The position numbers and the translations under genes are program-made. From NCBI GenBank assembly GCA_934662565.1, contig CAKUKI010000002.1, forward strand, positions 186,001 through 250,000: a stretch of DNA of 64,000 bases. Direction: 5' to 3'. How positions within the stretch are numbered: position 1 is the stretch's first letter; each line of letters begins with the position of its first letter. The notes below the pieces were generated by a model, which saw only the letters and a program-made list of their open reading frames with translations, was not told the origin of the DNA and searched no databases. Positions 1 to 7,219 of this stretch are shown one piece after another. The DNA is from an uncultured Elusimicrobiales bacterium. GTDB taxonomy: Bacteria > Elusimicrobiota > Elusimicrobia > Elusimicrobiales > Elusimicrobiaceae.

Positions 1-290
1 CGTATGCGGAGGCGGTAGTATCCTTCCGCAAGACGGTAAGCCGTACGCAAGATGTAAATACTGTTTTGCAAGCGGTTATGGCTCCCATGGACGAATTTTA
101 CGCCCAGTTGGAGGCTAAACCGGCATTGGGGCCGGCCATGGCTAAAGAGTTTGTAAAACCGATTAAAACCTCTGCTGGTACGGTCAAACCGGCCGAATTT
201 ATTAATGCCCACGCCATTGAGGTTTTGAGCCAATCTACGCAAGACAAATTGTTTGAGTTTGCCAAAGACTTGAACCGCTTGTCCCGCTAA
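1..290 (+). CDS. C-terminal part of an unidentified protein
   Basis: An open frame enters from the left edge (first full codon at 3) and ends at TAA 288-290, giving the last 95 residues. Nothing upstream inside the window could be its start; the internal ATG at 66 is in the same frame but is probably not the start because the frame is open before it. The fragment is soluble, with mixed charge and predicted helix, no Cys and no recognisable motif. It is followed directly by an intrinsic terminator, so it is the last gene of its transcript. I do not recognise the family. Confidence 0.6.
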   Translation, partial: YAEAVVSFRKTVSRTQDVNTVLQAVMAPMDEFYAQLEAKPALGPAMAKEFVKPIKTSAGTVKPAEFINAHAIEVLSQSTQDKLFEFAKDLNRLSR

Positions 291-310
291 GCCGTTTGAA
301 TTTATAAGGG

Positions 311-347
311 TACCGTCCGGAACTTTGGTTTCGGGCGGTATTTTTTT
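311..347 (+). terminator. Intrinsic terminator after the first gene
   Basis: The 9-bp arms TACCGTCCG (311-319) and CGGGCGGTA (332-340) are followed by seven T. It ends the transcript of the partial gene at the left edge. Confidence 0.85.
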
Positions 348-522
348 GTTTATTGGTACCAATTTTTTGCAAAAACACCACATGGGGCGCGGGGCTCAAA
401 CGGAAAAAGGGGGAAATCCCGAAAATAAAAAAATCGGGCGGCGGCGGACGAGAGGAAAACGCGCCCAGCCGGTTAAAACGGCAAAATTGCGGGGGCGGTG
501 CTCGGGGTTTGGACAGGCAACA

Positions 523-549
523 AAAAACGCGCCTTAACGGCGCGTTTTT
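523..549 (-). terminator. Bidirectional terminator downstream of nrdG
   Basis: AACGCGCC and GGCGCGTT arms with a short TTAAC loop have A-runs on the left and T-runs on the right, so the hairpin can end transcription on both strands. Its main role is probably to end the leftward nrdD-nrdG transcript. The 348-522 stretch before it holds no convincing gene. Confidence 0.8.
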
Positions 550-565
550 GGCCTAAAAAGCGGGT

Positions 566-1189
566 TTATATTTCATCGTGCATCACTTTTAAGGTAGCTT
601 TGGTTTTGGCTACCGGTAAACATTCCTGTACGCGGTAATGGGAGCCGTCCGTCAGTGCGCGGATCGCGTCAATATCACTGTCCGTCAGTACGGTTTTGTC
701 GTAAGTGGTGCGGAACTCATACGGTACGCCCGATTGAACGATTAACTGCATGGATTCTTTCAAAATAGCCGGATTAAAATCCACCCCTGTAATGAGCGAG
801 TATTTTTCCAGCGGGGCTTTGAGGTCCATGGCTACATAATCCACTAGTTTGCGGGCGTAGGCTTCGCGCAAGACTTCCGGACGGGTGCCGTTGGTGTCTA
901 ATTTCAAAGCAAAGCCCATGGCTTTAATTTGGGCCATAAAATCCAATAAATCTGCATGAATAGTAGGTTCGCCGCCTGTCACAACAACGCCTTCCAGCGT
1001 GCCTTGGCGGCGCGTAAGGAAGGCGAAAAGTTCTTCTTGTGGCATGGGTTCCATGTATAAATGCGGGTAGACTAATTCCGGATTGTGGCAATAGCGGCAA
1101 CGGAAGTTGCATCCTTGCGTAAAAACCACTGCCGCCGGACGGCCGGGAAAGTCTATGAGTGTAAACTTAATAAGTCCGCCGATTTTCAT
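566..1189 (-). CDS. nrdG: Anaerobic ribonucleotide reductase activase (radical SAM)
   Basis: Radical SAM activating enzyme of 207 residues. The CxxxCxxC iron-sulfur motif is C27-NFR-C31-RY-C34, followed by the family's HNPELV segment and a GGEPT motif. It uses S-adenosylmethionine and a [4Fe-4S] cluster to put the radical on the glycine of class III ribonucleotide reductase. It is the third gene of a leftward run after nrdD and the separate radical domain, with 26 bases between that domain's stop and its start. The length fits the longer NrdG2-type activases rather than the about 155-residue E. coli NrdG. Because the glycine lies on a separate polypeptide here, this enzyme should act on the small subunits at 1216-1416 and 62664-62879 (inference). 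Confidence 0.92.
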   Translation of the reverse strand: MKIGGLIKFTLIDFPGRPAAVVFTQGCNFRCRYCHNPELVYPHLYMEPMPQEELFAFLTRRQGTLEGVVVTGGEPTIHADLLDFMAQIKAMGFALKLDTNGTRPEVLREAYARKLVDYVAMDLKAPLEKYSLITGVDFNPAILKESMQLIVQSGVPYEFRTTYDKTVLTDSDIDAIRALTDGSHYRVQECLPVAKTKATLKVMHDEI

Positions 1190-1215
1190 AATGAAACCAG
1201 AGTGAATTTACAGGC

Positions 1216-1416
1216 TTATTTGTCGCAACCGCAGCCAACATGCATGGTTTTGCGCAGGGCAAATTCTTCTTTTTTGCCTTTGTTCCAGTTTTGTACCGGA
1301 CGCAAATAGCCCACTACGCGGGAGTAAACTTCACATTTAGAGCCGTGTACGTCGGACAATTCTTGTTTAAGTTCGGAAATTTTGTTTTCTACTACTTTCT
1401 TTTCTTGAGCGGTCAT
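1216..1416 (-). CDS. Free-standing glycyl-radical domain of class III ribonucleotide reductase
   Basis: A 66-residue protein that matches only the extreme C terminus of NrdD, with the radical motif SRVVGYLRPVQNWNKGKKEEF; the radical glycine would be G36. In a normal NrdD this segment directly follows the zinc ribbon, but the NrdD at 1543-3603 stops after the zinc ribbon. The ATG at 1416 is chosen over a longer frame because AGGAGAAAG lies 6 bases upstream and because the copy at 62664 begins with the same residues. Residues 8-23 form a clean heptad (V9, I13, L16, L20, V23), suggesting a coiled-coil dock. The C terminus carries a CGC motif. It lies between nrdD and nrdG in one operon. The role as a radical subunit is inferred from sequence only. 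Confidence 0.85.
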   Translation of the reverse strand: MTAQEKKVVENKISELKQELSDVHGSKCEVYSRVVGYLRPVQNWNKGKKEEFALRKTMHVGCGCDK

Positions 1417-1443
1417 TTGGGTCTTTCTCCTAAAATACTTCTT

Positions 1444-1504
1444 GTTGTCCGCACGCGGCGGCCCTACCTGTATAGGATAGCGCTTTTGCGCGTGCGGAAA
1501 CAAC
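1444..1504 (-). promoter_or_regulatory. Large hairpin between nrdD and the radical-domain gene
   Basis: The arms 1444-1457 (GTTGTCCGCACGCG) and 1489-1504 pair over 14 positions with a two-base bulge. On the minus-strand transcript it lies between the nrdD stop and the small gene's ribosome-binding site. It has no adjoining T-run, so it is not a standard terminator. It may set the ratio of the two subunits by processing or partial attenuation (inference). Confidence 0.6.
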
Positions 1505-1542
1505 TGCTTTTTTAGATTATGCTTAACCTAAAAAGGATATAA

Positions 1543-3603
1543 TTATTTGCTGTAAAGCTGTTCTTCCAGCAATTTAATCTGGTGTTCCAGTTCTTGCACC
1601 CGTTCGGCTTTGCATTTAGGGCATTCAAAATGTTCGCCTTCAATGTAGCCGCATTTGGGGCAGACGCTGAAAGTAGGTGTAATGGAAAAGTACGGTAAAG
1701 TATATTTTTCACACACCGTTTTGATGAATTTCTTCATCGCTTCCAAATCTTTAATTCTTTCCCCCGTAAAGATGTGCTGTACGGTGCCGCCTGTGTATTT
1801 GGATTGGATAGTGCTTTGCAAGTCCAACATTTCAAATACGTCGTCTGTATAGTTGACGGGCAGCTGGGAAGAGTTGGTATAGAACGGCGGATGGCCTTGT
1901 TTGTACATGGCTTCGTTGGCGCAGATGATTTCCGGATAGCGTTCTTTATCCAACTTGGCCAAACGGTAGGAGGTACCTTCGGCCGGAGTGGCTTCCAAGT
2001 TATAATTGTTGCCGGTTTCTTCTTGGAATTTAACCAGCGTTTCACGCATAAAAGTAAGCGTTTTTTCGGCAAATTTTTTGCCTTTTTCCGTGCCGATATC
2101 TTCCCCAATCAGGTTGAGGGCGGCTTCGTTTAAGCCAACCAGCCCAATGGTGGAAAAGTGGTTTTTCCAGTATTCGTTAAAACGCTGTTTTACGGAGCGC
2201 AGGTAGAAGCTCATATACGGGTACAAATTCCCCGCCGTAAAACGTTCAATAATTTTGCGTTTAATTTCCAAGCTGGTTTTGGCTACTTCCATGCGGTCTT
2301 TCAAATTTTTGAAAAATTCGTCTTCCGTTTTGGATAAATACCCCAAACGCGGCAAGTTGATAGTCACTACCCCAATAGAACCCGTGAGGGGGGCGGAACC
2401 AAACAACCCGCCGCCGCGTTTGCGCAGTTCGCGGTTATCAATACGCAAGCGGCAGCACATGGAGCGCGCATCTTCCGGATTCATATCGGAATTAATAAAG
2501 TTGGCAAAGTACGGAATACCGTATTTGGCCGTCATTTCCCACAGCGGGGTCAGTTTGGGGTTATCCCAATCAAAATCTTTGGTGATGTTGTACGTCGGAA
2601 TCGGGAACGTAAACACGCGGCCTTTGGCATCTCCGGCCAGCATTACTTCGCAGAAGGCGCGGTTGAGCATATCCATTTCCGGCTGGAATTCCCCATACGT
2701 TTTATCTTGCAGTTTACCGCCGATAATAACCGGTTGGTCCTTGTAATAGGAAGGAACGGTTAAATCCAGCGTCAGGTTGGTAAACGGCGTTTGGAAACCC
2801 ACGCGGGTGGGCACGTTTACGTTAAATAAAAATTCTTGCAACGCCTGTTTGACGTCATCGTAAGAAAGTTCGTCGTAGCGGATAAACGGGGCAAGCAGGG
2901 TATCAAAGTTGCTAAAAGCCTGCGCACCGGCGCTTTCGCCCTGTAAGGTATAGAAAAAGTTGACCACTTGCCCCAGTGCGGTGCGTAAGTGTTTGGCGGG
3001 TTTGCTTTCCGCTTTGCCTACCACACCCTTAAAACCGTTGAGCAGTAAATCTTGCAAATCCCAACCCACGCAATAAGCGCCCAAAAGGCCCAAATCGTGC
3101 AAGTGAAAATCCCCTTCCGAGTGCATACGGCGCACGTTTTCCGGATAGATTTTGTTTAGCCAGTACACTTTGCTGATTTCGGAGGAAATATAGTTATTTA
3201 ACCCCTGCAAAGAATACCCCATGTTGCTGTTTTCGTTTACTTGCCAGTCTATTTTTTGCAAATACTGGTCTACTAAATCCACATTAAATTTGGACGAAAT
3301 TTCGCGCATGCGGGCGTGTTGGTCCCGATACAAAATATAGGCTTTGGCGGTTTTGTGGTAGTTAGAAGTTAATAAAACGTCTTCCACAATATCCTGCACG
3401 TTTTCCACATTGGGGATAGTATCCGCATATAATTGTTGGATGATGTTAATGGCGCGAATCGTTAATTTTTTGGCGGTTTCGGCATCAAATTCTCCCGTAG
3501 CTTCCGCCGCTTTGGCAATAGCTCTGGTGATTTTTTTGGGGTCAAAAGATTGGGTAGTTCCGTCTCTTTTTACAATGCTGGTAATCACTTCTGTATTTTC
3601 CAT
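1543..3603 (-). CDS. nrdD: Class III anaerobic ribonucleoside-triphosphate reductase, body without the radical glycine
   Basis: A 686-residue catalytic subunit that makes deoxynucleotides under anoxia. An ATP-cone allosteric domain fills about residues 5-95 and the ten-stranded barrel the remainder. A zinc ribbon is at C648, C651, C661 and C664. The RVxGY glycyl-radical motif that normally follows is absent: the chain ends about 22 residues after the zinc ribbon with V-x2-L-x3-I-x2-L-x3-L spacing, a leucine-zipper-like tail. The missing piece is encoded by the next gene (1216-1416) and again at 62664-62879. The start at 3603 has AGGAAAG upstream. No NrdR-box pair was visible upstream by eye. 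The split is not a sequencing frameshift, since 126 bases with a hairpin and a new ribosome-binding site separate the parts. Confidence 0.93.
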   Translation of the reverse strand: MENTEVITSIVKRDGTTQSFDPKKITRAIAKAAEATGEFDAETAKKLTIRAINIIQQLYADTIPNVENVQDIVEDVLLTSNYHKTAKAYILYRDQHARMREISSKFNVDLVDQYLQKIDWQVNENSNMGYSLQGLNNYISSEISKVYWLNKIYPENVRRMHSEGDFHLHDLGLLGAYCVGWDLQDLLLNGFKGVVGKAESKPAKHLRTALGQVVNFFYTLQGESAGAQAFSNFDTLLAPFIRYDELSYDDVKQALQEFLFNVNVPTRVGFQTPFTNLTLDLTVPSYYKDQPVIIGGKLQDKTYGEFQPEMDMLNRAFCEVMLAGDAKGRVFTFPIPTYNITKDFDWDNPKLTPLWEMTAKYGIPYFANFINSDMNPEDARSMCCRLRIDNRELRKRGGGLFGSAPLTGSIGVVTINLPRLGYLSKTEDEFFKNLKDRMEVAKTSLEIKRKIIERFTAGNLYPYMSFYLRSVKQRFNEYWKNHFSTIGLVGLNEAALNLIGEDIGTEKGKKFAEKTLTFMRETLVKFQEETGNNYNLEATPAEGTSYRLAKLDKERYPEIICANEAMYKQGHPPFYTNSSQLPVNYTDDVFEMLDLQSTIQSKYTGGTVQHIFTGERIKDLEAMKKFIKTVCEKYTLPYFSITPTFSVCPKCGYIEGEHFECPKCKAERVQELEHQIKLLEEQLYSK

Positions 3604-3984
3604 AAATAACTTTCCTAGAATAATATTGTACCGCGGTAGTAAAACGGCATGTTTAATTATTGTTGCAAAAAATATACTTTCTATGCAAATAACGGGCCGA
3701 TTGGTTTATCCGGCTTGCCGGTTTATTGCTGGTTCCGGCCAAACAGGTACAAAAAACATTATTGTTTATATGGAGCGTAAAGTCAAAATTTTTTTTGACT
3801 AGGTTTTTTAATGCTTTGTTTTAGCTTAAAAAATAGCAAAAATCTGTTTACCGCTTGGTAGGCATGGCGGGTTTGTGCGGAGCGCCCCAAAAACGCGGTT
3901 TTTGGTTTTACCGTCGGGAAAATTTTTGGATGGGTGGAGGGCCTAGGGGTTAATATGGGTCCTTTTTGCGTATTTGGGCGGGGC
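3604..3984. other. Intergenic region upstream of nrdD
   Basis: A divergent spacer between nrdD and the gene at 4038, with no convincing gene. It should hold the nrdD promoter, but I could not pick a clear -35/-10 pair. A small hairpin (CCAAAAA 3887-3893 with TTTTTGG 3899-3905) is present. Confidence 0.5.
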
Positions 3985-4013
3985 TTGACGGGCGCGCGCT
4001 AAACTGGTTTAAT
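3985..4013 (+). promoter_or_regulatory. Sigma70-type promoter
   Basis: TTGACG (3985-3990), a 17-base spacer and TTTAAT (4008-4013), 25 bases before the start of the small membrane protein gene. Confidence 0.65.
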
Positions 4014-4037
4014 TAAAAAAAAGAAAAGGGGGTTAAT

Positions 4038-4298
4038 ATGGACTTTTACCAATGGTGTGTTTTAGTGGCCGTAGTGGCCTTTGTGGTGTTGGTGGTTTTT
4101 ATTGTGCGTACGATGCTCCAACTGTACCGCACGGCCGAAAGCGTGGAGTATTTGGCTATGGTATCCGCGGAAAATGTGGAAAAAACCCGCCCCGCATTTG
4201 ATTTTGTGGAAAATGTATCTACGTTATTAGATAGCACTTTTTATAAAACCATGAAGCTGGGGTTTGATTTGCTTAACCGCTACCGCCAGCGCAAATAA
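4038..4298 (+). CDS. Small single-span membrane protein
   Basis: An 86-residue protein with one long hydrophobic helix at about residues 6-25 and a charged, helical cytoplasmic part ending in RYRQRK. The layout resembles short DUF948-like membrane-anchored helical proteins, but I do not assign a family. AAAGGGGG precedes the ATG, a good promoter lies just upstream and a strong terminator follows, so it is a single-gene transcript. Function unknown. Confidence 0.7.
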   Translation: MDFYQWCVLVAVVAFVVLVVFIVRTMLQLYRTAESVEYLAMVSAENVEKTRPAFDFVENVSTLLDSTFYKTMKLGFDLLNRYRQRK

Positions 4299-4315
4299 AA
4301 CGATTCTTTAGGTAA

Positions 4316-4358
4316 ACGCCCCTCGGCTTGTTTTTTACGGGCCGAGGGGTGTTTTTTT
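4316..4358 (+). terminator. Intrinsic terminator
   Basis: CCCCTCGGC (4319-4327) pairs with GCCGAGGGG (4341-4349), followed by TG and seven T. It separates the gene at 4038 from the convergent tspO. Confidence 0.9.
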
Positions 4359-4359
4359 G

Positions 4360-4827
4360 TTAAGTGTTTAACCACCAGAAACCCGCATTTAAGTAGCAGG
4401 CAAACAATAGCCACGCGCCGTAGGGCCATAACAAGCGGCTTGCCCATGGGCTTAACCGGTGGAAGGCCCGCATCAGGAAAACCAGTTCCGCCACCATGAG
4501 CCCCAGTAATAGTAGCGCCAGCCCCAGCTGGTGCTGCCCAAAAAACAGCGGCGTCCAACACGCATTAAAAAGCAGTTGTGCTAAAAACAGGCCCAGCGCT
4601 TTACGCGGTATTTGGGTGCGAAAGGCAATCCCCGCGCTAATCCCTATTAGTATATATAAGAGGCCCCACGCTATACCAAACAGACGGTCCGGCGGGGTAA
4701 AAGGCGGCGGGGTGAGTGTGTGGTACCACGCCAAGGACTCCGGCACAGAACGGGCACCCGCCAGCGCGGGCAGTTGGCAAACTAACAGCCAAAAAAACAG
4801 CTTTAACAGACTTTTTAATGTTTTCAT
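4360..4827 (-). CDS. tspO: TspO/MBR family membrane protein
   Basis: A 155-residue five-helix membrane protein of the TspO/peripheral benzodiazepine receptor family, which binds tetrapyrroles. Family hallmarks are the PPPFTPP segment after helix 1, the WGLLYILIGI helix, the LLFNACWTPLFFG segment and a C-terminal PYGAWLLFACYLNAGFWWLN. The start at 4827 has AAGGTGG six bases upstream. It stands alone, convergent with the gene at 4038 and divergent from accB. No heme or bacteriochlorophyll genes are nearby, so its ligand cannot be inferred. Confidence 0.9.
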   Translation of the reverse strand: MKTLKSLLKLFFWLLVCQLPALAGARSVPESLAWYHTLTPPPFTPPDRLFGIAWGLLYILIGISAGIAFRTQIPRKALGLFLAQLLFNACWTPLFFGQHQLGLALLLLGLMVAELVFLMRAFHRLSPWASRLLWPYGAWLLFACYLNAGFWWLNT

Positions 4828-4941
4828 ATAGCCACCTTATCATTTTGCCCAAACCTTTACCTGCGCAAAAAAGGATTAGTACTCTGTAAAAAAATGATAA
4901 AATAAAACAAAGAGTTTTTAATTATCAACCAGAGGAAAACC

Positions 4942-5316
4942 ATGGATACAAAGTTGATTAAAGAAGTGACTGATTGGCTCAAAACTACCGATTTGGCCGA
5001 ATTTTGCTACGAAAAAGACGGCGATTGCATAGAAGTAAAAACCGCCGAGGCCCTGCCTGAACCTGCCAAATTTACCTGCTCCCTTTCTGCCGTGTGTGCG
5101 CCGGCTATCGGCATTTATAAGACGGCCGCTAAAGGCAAAAATGTGCTTCTTAAAGAAGGCGCCCAAGTAAAAGAAGGCGAAACTTTAGGCGTTGTGGAAA
5201 CGGTTTCCAAACAGCATAACATTACGGCCCCGGTGGCGGGCATCTTGCGCGTGATTGCGGCCGAAGACGGCAAGCCGGTGGAATATAACCAACCGTTATT
5301 TTTTATTGAACCCTAG
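4942..5316 (+). CDS. accB: BCCP-like biotin carboxyl carrier homologue lacking the biotinyl lysine
   Basis: A 124-residue protein immediately upstream of biotin carboxylase. The N-terminal part starts with a helical segment as in AccB, and residues 46-124 form a biotinyl/lipoyl-type beta barrel ending in NQPLFFIEP. The usual E-A-M-K-M hairpin is replaced by E86-T-V-S89-K90, followed by the well-conserved QHNITAP. Aligning on QHNITAP puts Ser89 where the biotinylated Lys should be; the only Lys is displaced by one residue. Either the domain is biotinylated at a shifted Lys, or it is not a carrier and another BCCP exists outside the window. Nine bases separate it from accC, and a GAGGAAAACC ribosome-binding site precedes the ATG. 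The homology is clear; the function is uncertain. Confidence 0.75.
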   Translation: MDTKLIKEVTDWLKTTDLAEFCYEKDGDCIEVKTAEALPEPAKFTCSLSAVCAPAIGIYKTAAKGKNVLLKEGAQVKEGETLGVVETVSKQHNITAPVAGILRVIAAEDGKPVEYNQPLFFIEP

Positions 5317-5325
5317 GAGCGCGGA

Positions 5326-6717
5326 ATGTCTACCAAGGTAAAAATTACTCCTTTTAAGAAAGTTCTTATTGCCAACCGCGGCGAAATTGCCCTGCGTGTC
5401 ATCCGCACGCTGAAAGAAATGGGCATTCGGTCCGTGGCCGTGTATTCCGAGGCGGACCGCAGTTCTCTGCACGTTCGCATGGCGGACGAAGCCGTTTGTA
5501 TCGGTGCGGCGCCCTCTCCCTTGAGCTATTTGGATATAGATGCCATTGTGACCGCGGCCAAAATTACCGGGGCTGATGCCGTTCACCCGGGGTATGGGTT
5601 TTTGTCTGAAAATGCCGATTTCGCCCGCGCCGTCACCAAGGCCGGCATTACGTTTATCGGACCGACCGCAGAAGCGATTGAAATGTTGGGTGTCAAATCC
5701 ACCGCGCGCGAAATTGCCTTAAAAGGCGGCGTGCCGATAACCCCCGGCTCTAACGGCGTGGTAGGCAAGAACTATCACGAAGTGGCCCGCAAAATCGGCT
5801 TTCCTATTATGATTAAAGCCGCGTTGGGCGGTGGTGGCAAAGGGATGCGCGAATGTTTGAAAGAAGAAGATTTGGATAGAATGATGAAAACCGCGCAAGG
5901 GGAAGCCAAAGCCAACTTTGGTGACGACCGGATGTATTTTGAAAAATTGGTCTTAAACCCCCGCCATATTGAAGTGCAAATGGCTGCCGATAACTACGGC
6001 AACGTGGTAGCCTTTGCGGAGCGCGATTGCAGTATGCAGCGCCGCCACCAAAAACTGGTGGAGGAATCTCCGTCCCCGTTTGTGGACGCTGCCACCCGCG
6101 CCAAATTGCAAGAAGCCGCCTGTAAACTGGCCAAAGCCGCCCATTACCGCGGGGTCGGCACGGTGGAATTTTTAATGGCGCAAAATAAAGAATTTTATTT
6201 TATGGAAGTAAACACCCGCTTGCAGGTGGAACATCCGGTCACGGAAGCCGTCTGCGGGTTTGACTTGGTTAAACTTCAAATTGAAATTGCCCAAGGCGAG
6301 CCGTTGCACGTTTCCCAAAAAGAAGCGGGCGCCGTGCGCTGCCACGCCATTGAACACCGTATTAACGCGGAAAATAGCGAAATGAACTTCACTCCCTGCC
6401 CCGGTTCCATTACGGAATGGATACCCGCCGGCGGTTTGGGTGTGCGTGTGGACAGCCATGTATATACGGGCTATACCATTCCCAGCTATTACGACAGCTT
6501 GATTGCCAAACTAATTGTCACCGCGCCGGACCGCGAACACCTGTTGGCCCGCTGCCGCCGTTGTTTGGGCGAGTTCCAAATCGGCGGGATTTGCACCACC
6601 ATTCCGTTCCACCAAAAAATTGTGAATAATCCGGATTTTATTGCCGGAAATATGGATACGGGCTTAATTGAACGCATGATGCGTGAAGAAAAAAAAGCAG
6701 ATGAAAGCAAAAAATAA
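5326..6717 (+). CDS. accC: Biotin carboxylase subunit of acyl-/acetyl-CoA carboxylase
   Basis: A 463-residue ATP-grasp enzyme that carboxylates biotin using ATP and bicarbonate. The biotin-carboxylase N-terminal domain (KVLIANRGEIALRVIR), the HPGYGFLSEN segment, the glycine-rich ATP loop around residues 165-173 (ALGGGGKGM) and the MEVNTRLQVEHPVTE catalytic stretch are all present. Its length is normal for AccC. It is translated after the AccB-like gene and overlaps the start of the next gene. The carboxyltransferase partner is probably the gene at 36327-37931, as no accA/accD pair is in the window (inference). Confidence 0.95.
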   Translation: MSTKVKITPFKKVLIANRGEIALRVIRTLKEMGIRSVAVYSEADRSSLHVRMADEAVCIGAAPSPLSYLDIDAIVTAAKITGADAVHPGYGFLSENADFARAVTKAGITFIGPTAEAIEMLGVKSTAREIALKGGVPITPGSNGVVGKNYHEVARKIGFPIMIKAALGGGGKGMRECLKEEDLDRMMKTAQGEAKANFGDDRMYFEKLVLNPRHIEVQMAADNYGNVVAFAERDCSMQRRHQKLVEESPSPFVDAATRAKLQEAACKLAKAAHYRGVGTVEFLMAQNKEFYFMEVNTRLQVEHPVTEAVCGFDLVKLQIEIAQGEPLHVSQKEAGAVRCHAIEHRINAENSEMNFTPCPGSITEWIPAGGLGVRVDSHVYTGYTIPSYYDSLIAKLIVTAPDREHLLARCRRCLGEFQIGGICTTIPFHQKIVNNPDFIAGNMDTGLIERMMREEKKADESKK

Positions 6718-7165
6718 AATTATGGGCCGCCGCGCCTTGAAAAAATTTGTAGAGGCCGCGCGCGCCGCCGGACAGAAAATAGTATTTACCAACGGTTGTT
6801 TTGATATTCTGCACGCGGGGCATGTAAGCGTGTTGGAATTTTCCCGCGCGAAAGGGGACGTGCTGGTGGTGGGGGTCAATTCGGACGACTCCGTCCGCCG
6901 CTTAAAAGGCCCCACCCGGCCCGTAAACGCGCAAGGGGATAGGGCGTTAGTCTTGGGCGCGTTGGAAAGCGTCAGCGCCGTATGTATTTTTGAAGAAGAC
7001 ACCCCGTATAATTTAATAAAACTGGTCCGGCCGGATGTACTGGTAAAAGGGGGGGATTATAAACCTTCCGAAATCGTGGGCCGAGAATTTGCAAAAAAGG
7101 TGGTCCGTTTTGCCTTATTGAAGGGCCGCTCCACCACAAATATTATAAAAAAAGTAAGTAAATAA
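6701..7165 (+). CDS. rfaE2: RfaE2-like (HldE C-terminal type) nucleotidyltransferase
   Basis: A 154-residue cytidylyltransferase-fold protein. The family signature FTNGCFDILHAGHV is at residues 29-42, with the HxGH motif at 38-41, and the second nucleotide-binding motif RSTTNII is near the end. Homologues attach ADP to D-glycero-beta-D-manno-heptose 1-phosphate in LPS heptose synthesis. ATG 6701 is preferred; a GTG at 6683 and an ATG at 6722 are also in frame. It overlaps the end of accC by 17 bases, so the two are probably co-translated. It fits with the heptosyltransferase-like gene at 50810. The sugar kinase partner is not in the window. Confidence 0.85.
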   Translation: MKAKNKIMGRRALKKFVEAARAAGQKIVFTNGCFDILHAGHVSVLEFSRAKGDVLVVGVNSDDSVRRLKGPTRPVNAQGDRALVLGALESVSAVCIFEEDTPYNLIKLVRPDVLVKGGDYKPSEIVGREFAKKVVRFALLKGRSTTNIIKKVSK

Positions 7166-7219
7166 CCCGCTTTGCGGCTTTTGGGCCGCGGTGCGGTGTT
7201 GCGTCAAGAGGATAAAAAC

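Noticed and set aside
1417..1503. Longer N terminus for the radical-domain gene
   Set aside because: It runs through the large hairpin and is not shared by the second copy, which starts at the same Met as 1416; the ribosome-binding site fits 1416.
3410..3802. Plus-strand frame across the nrdD start
   Set aside because: It is antisense to conserved NrdD sequence and has no family match.
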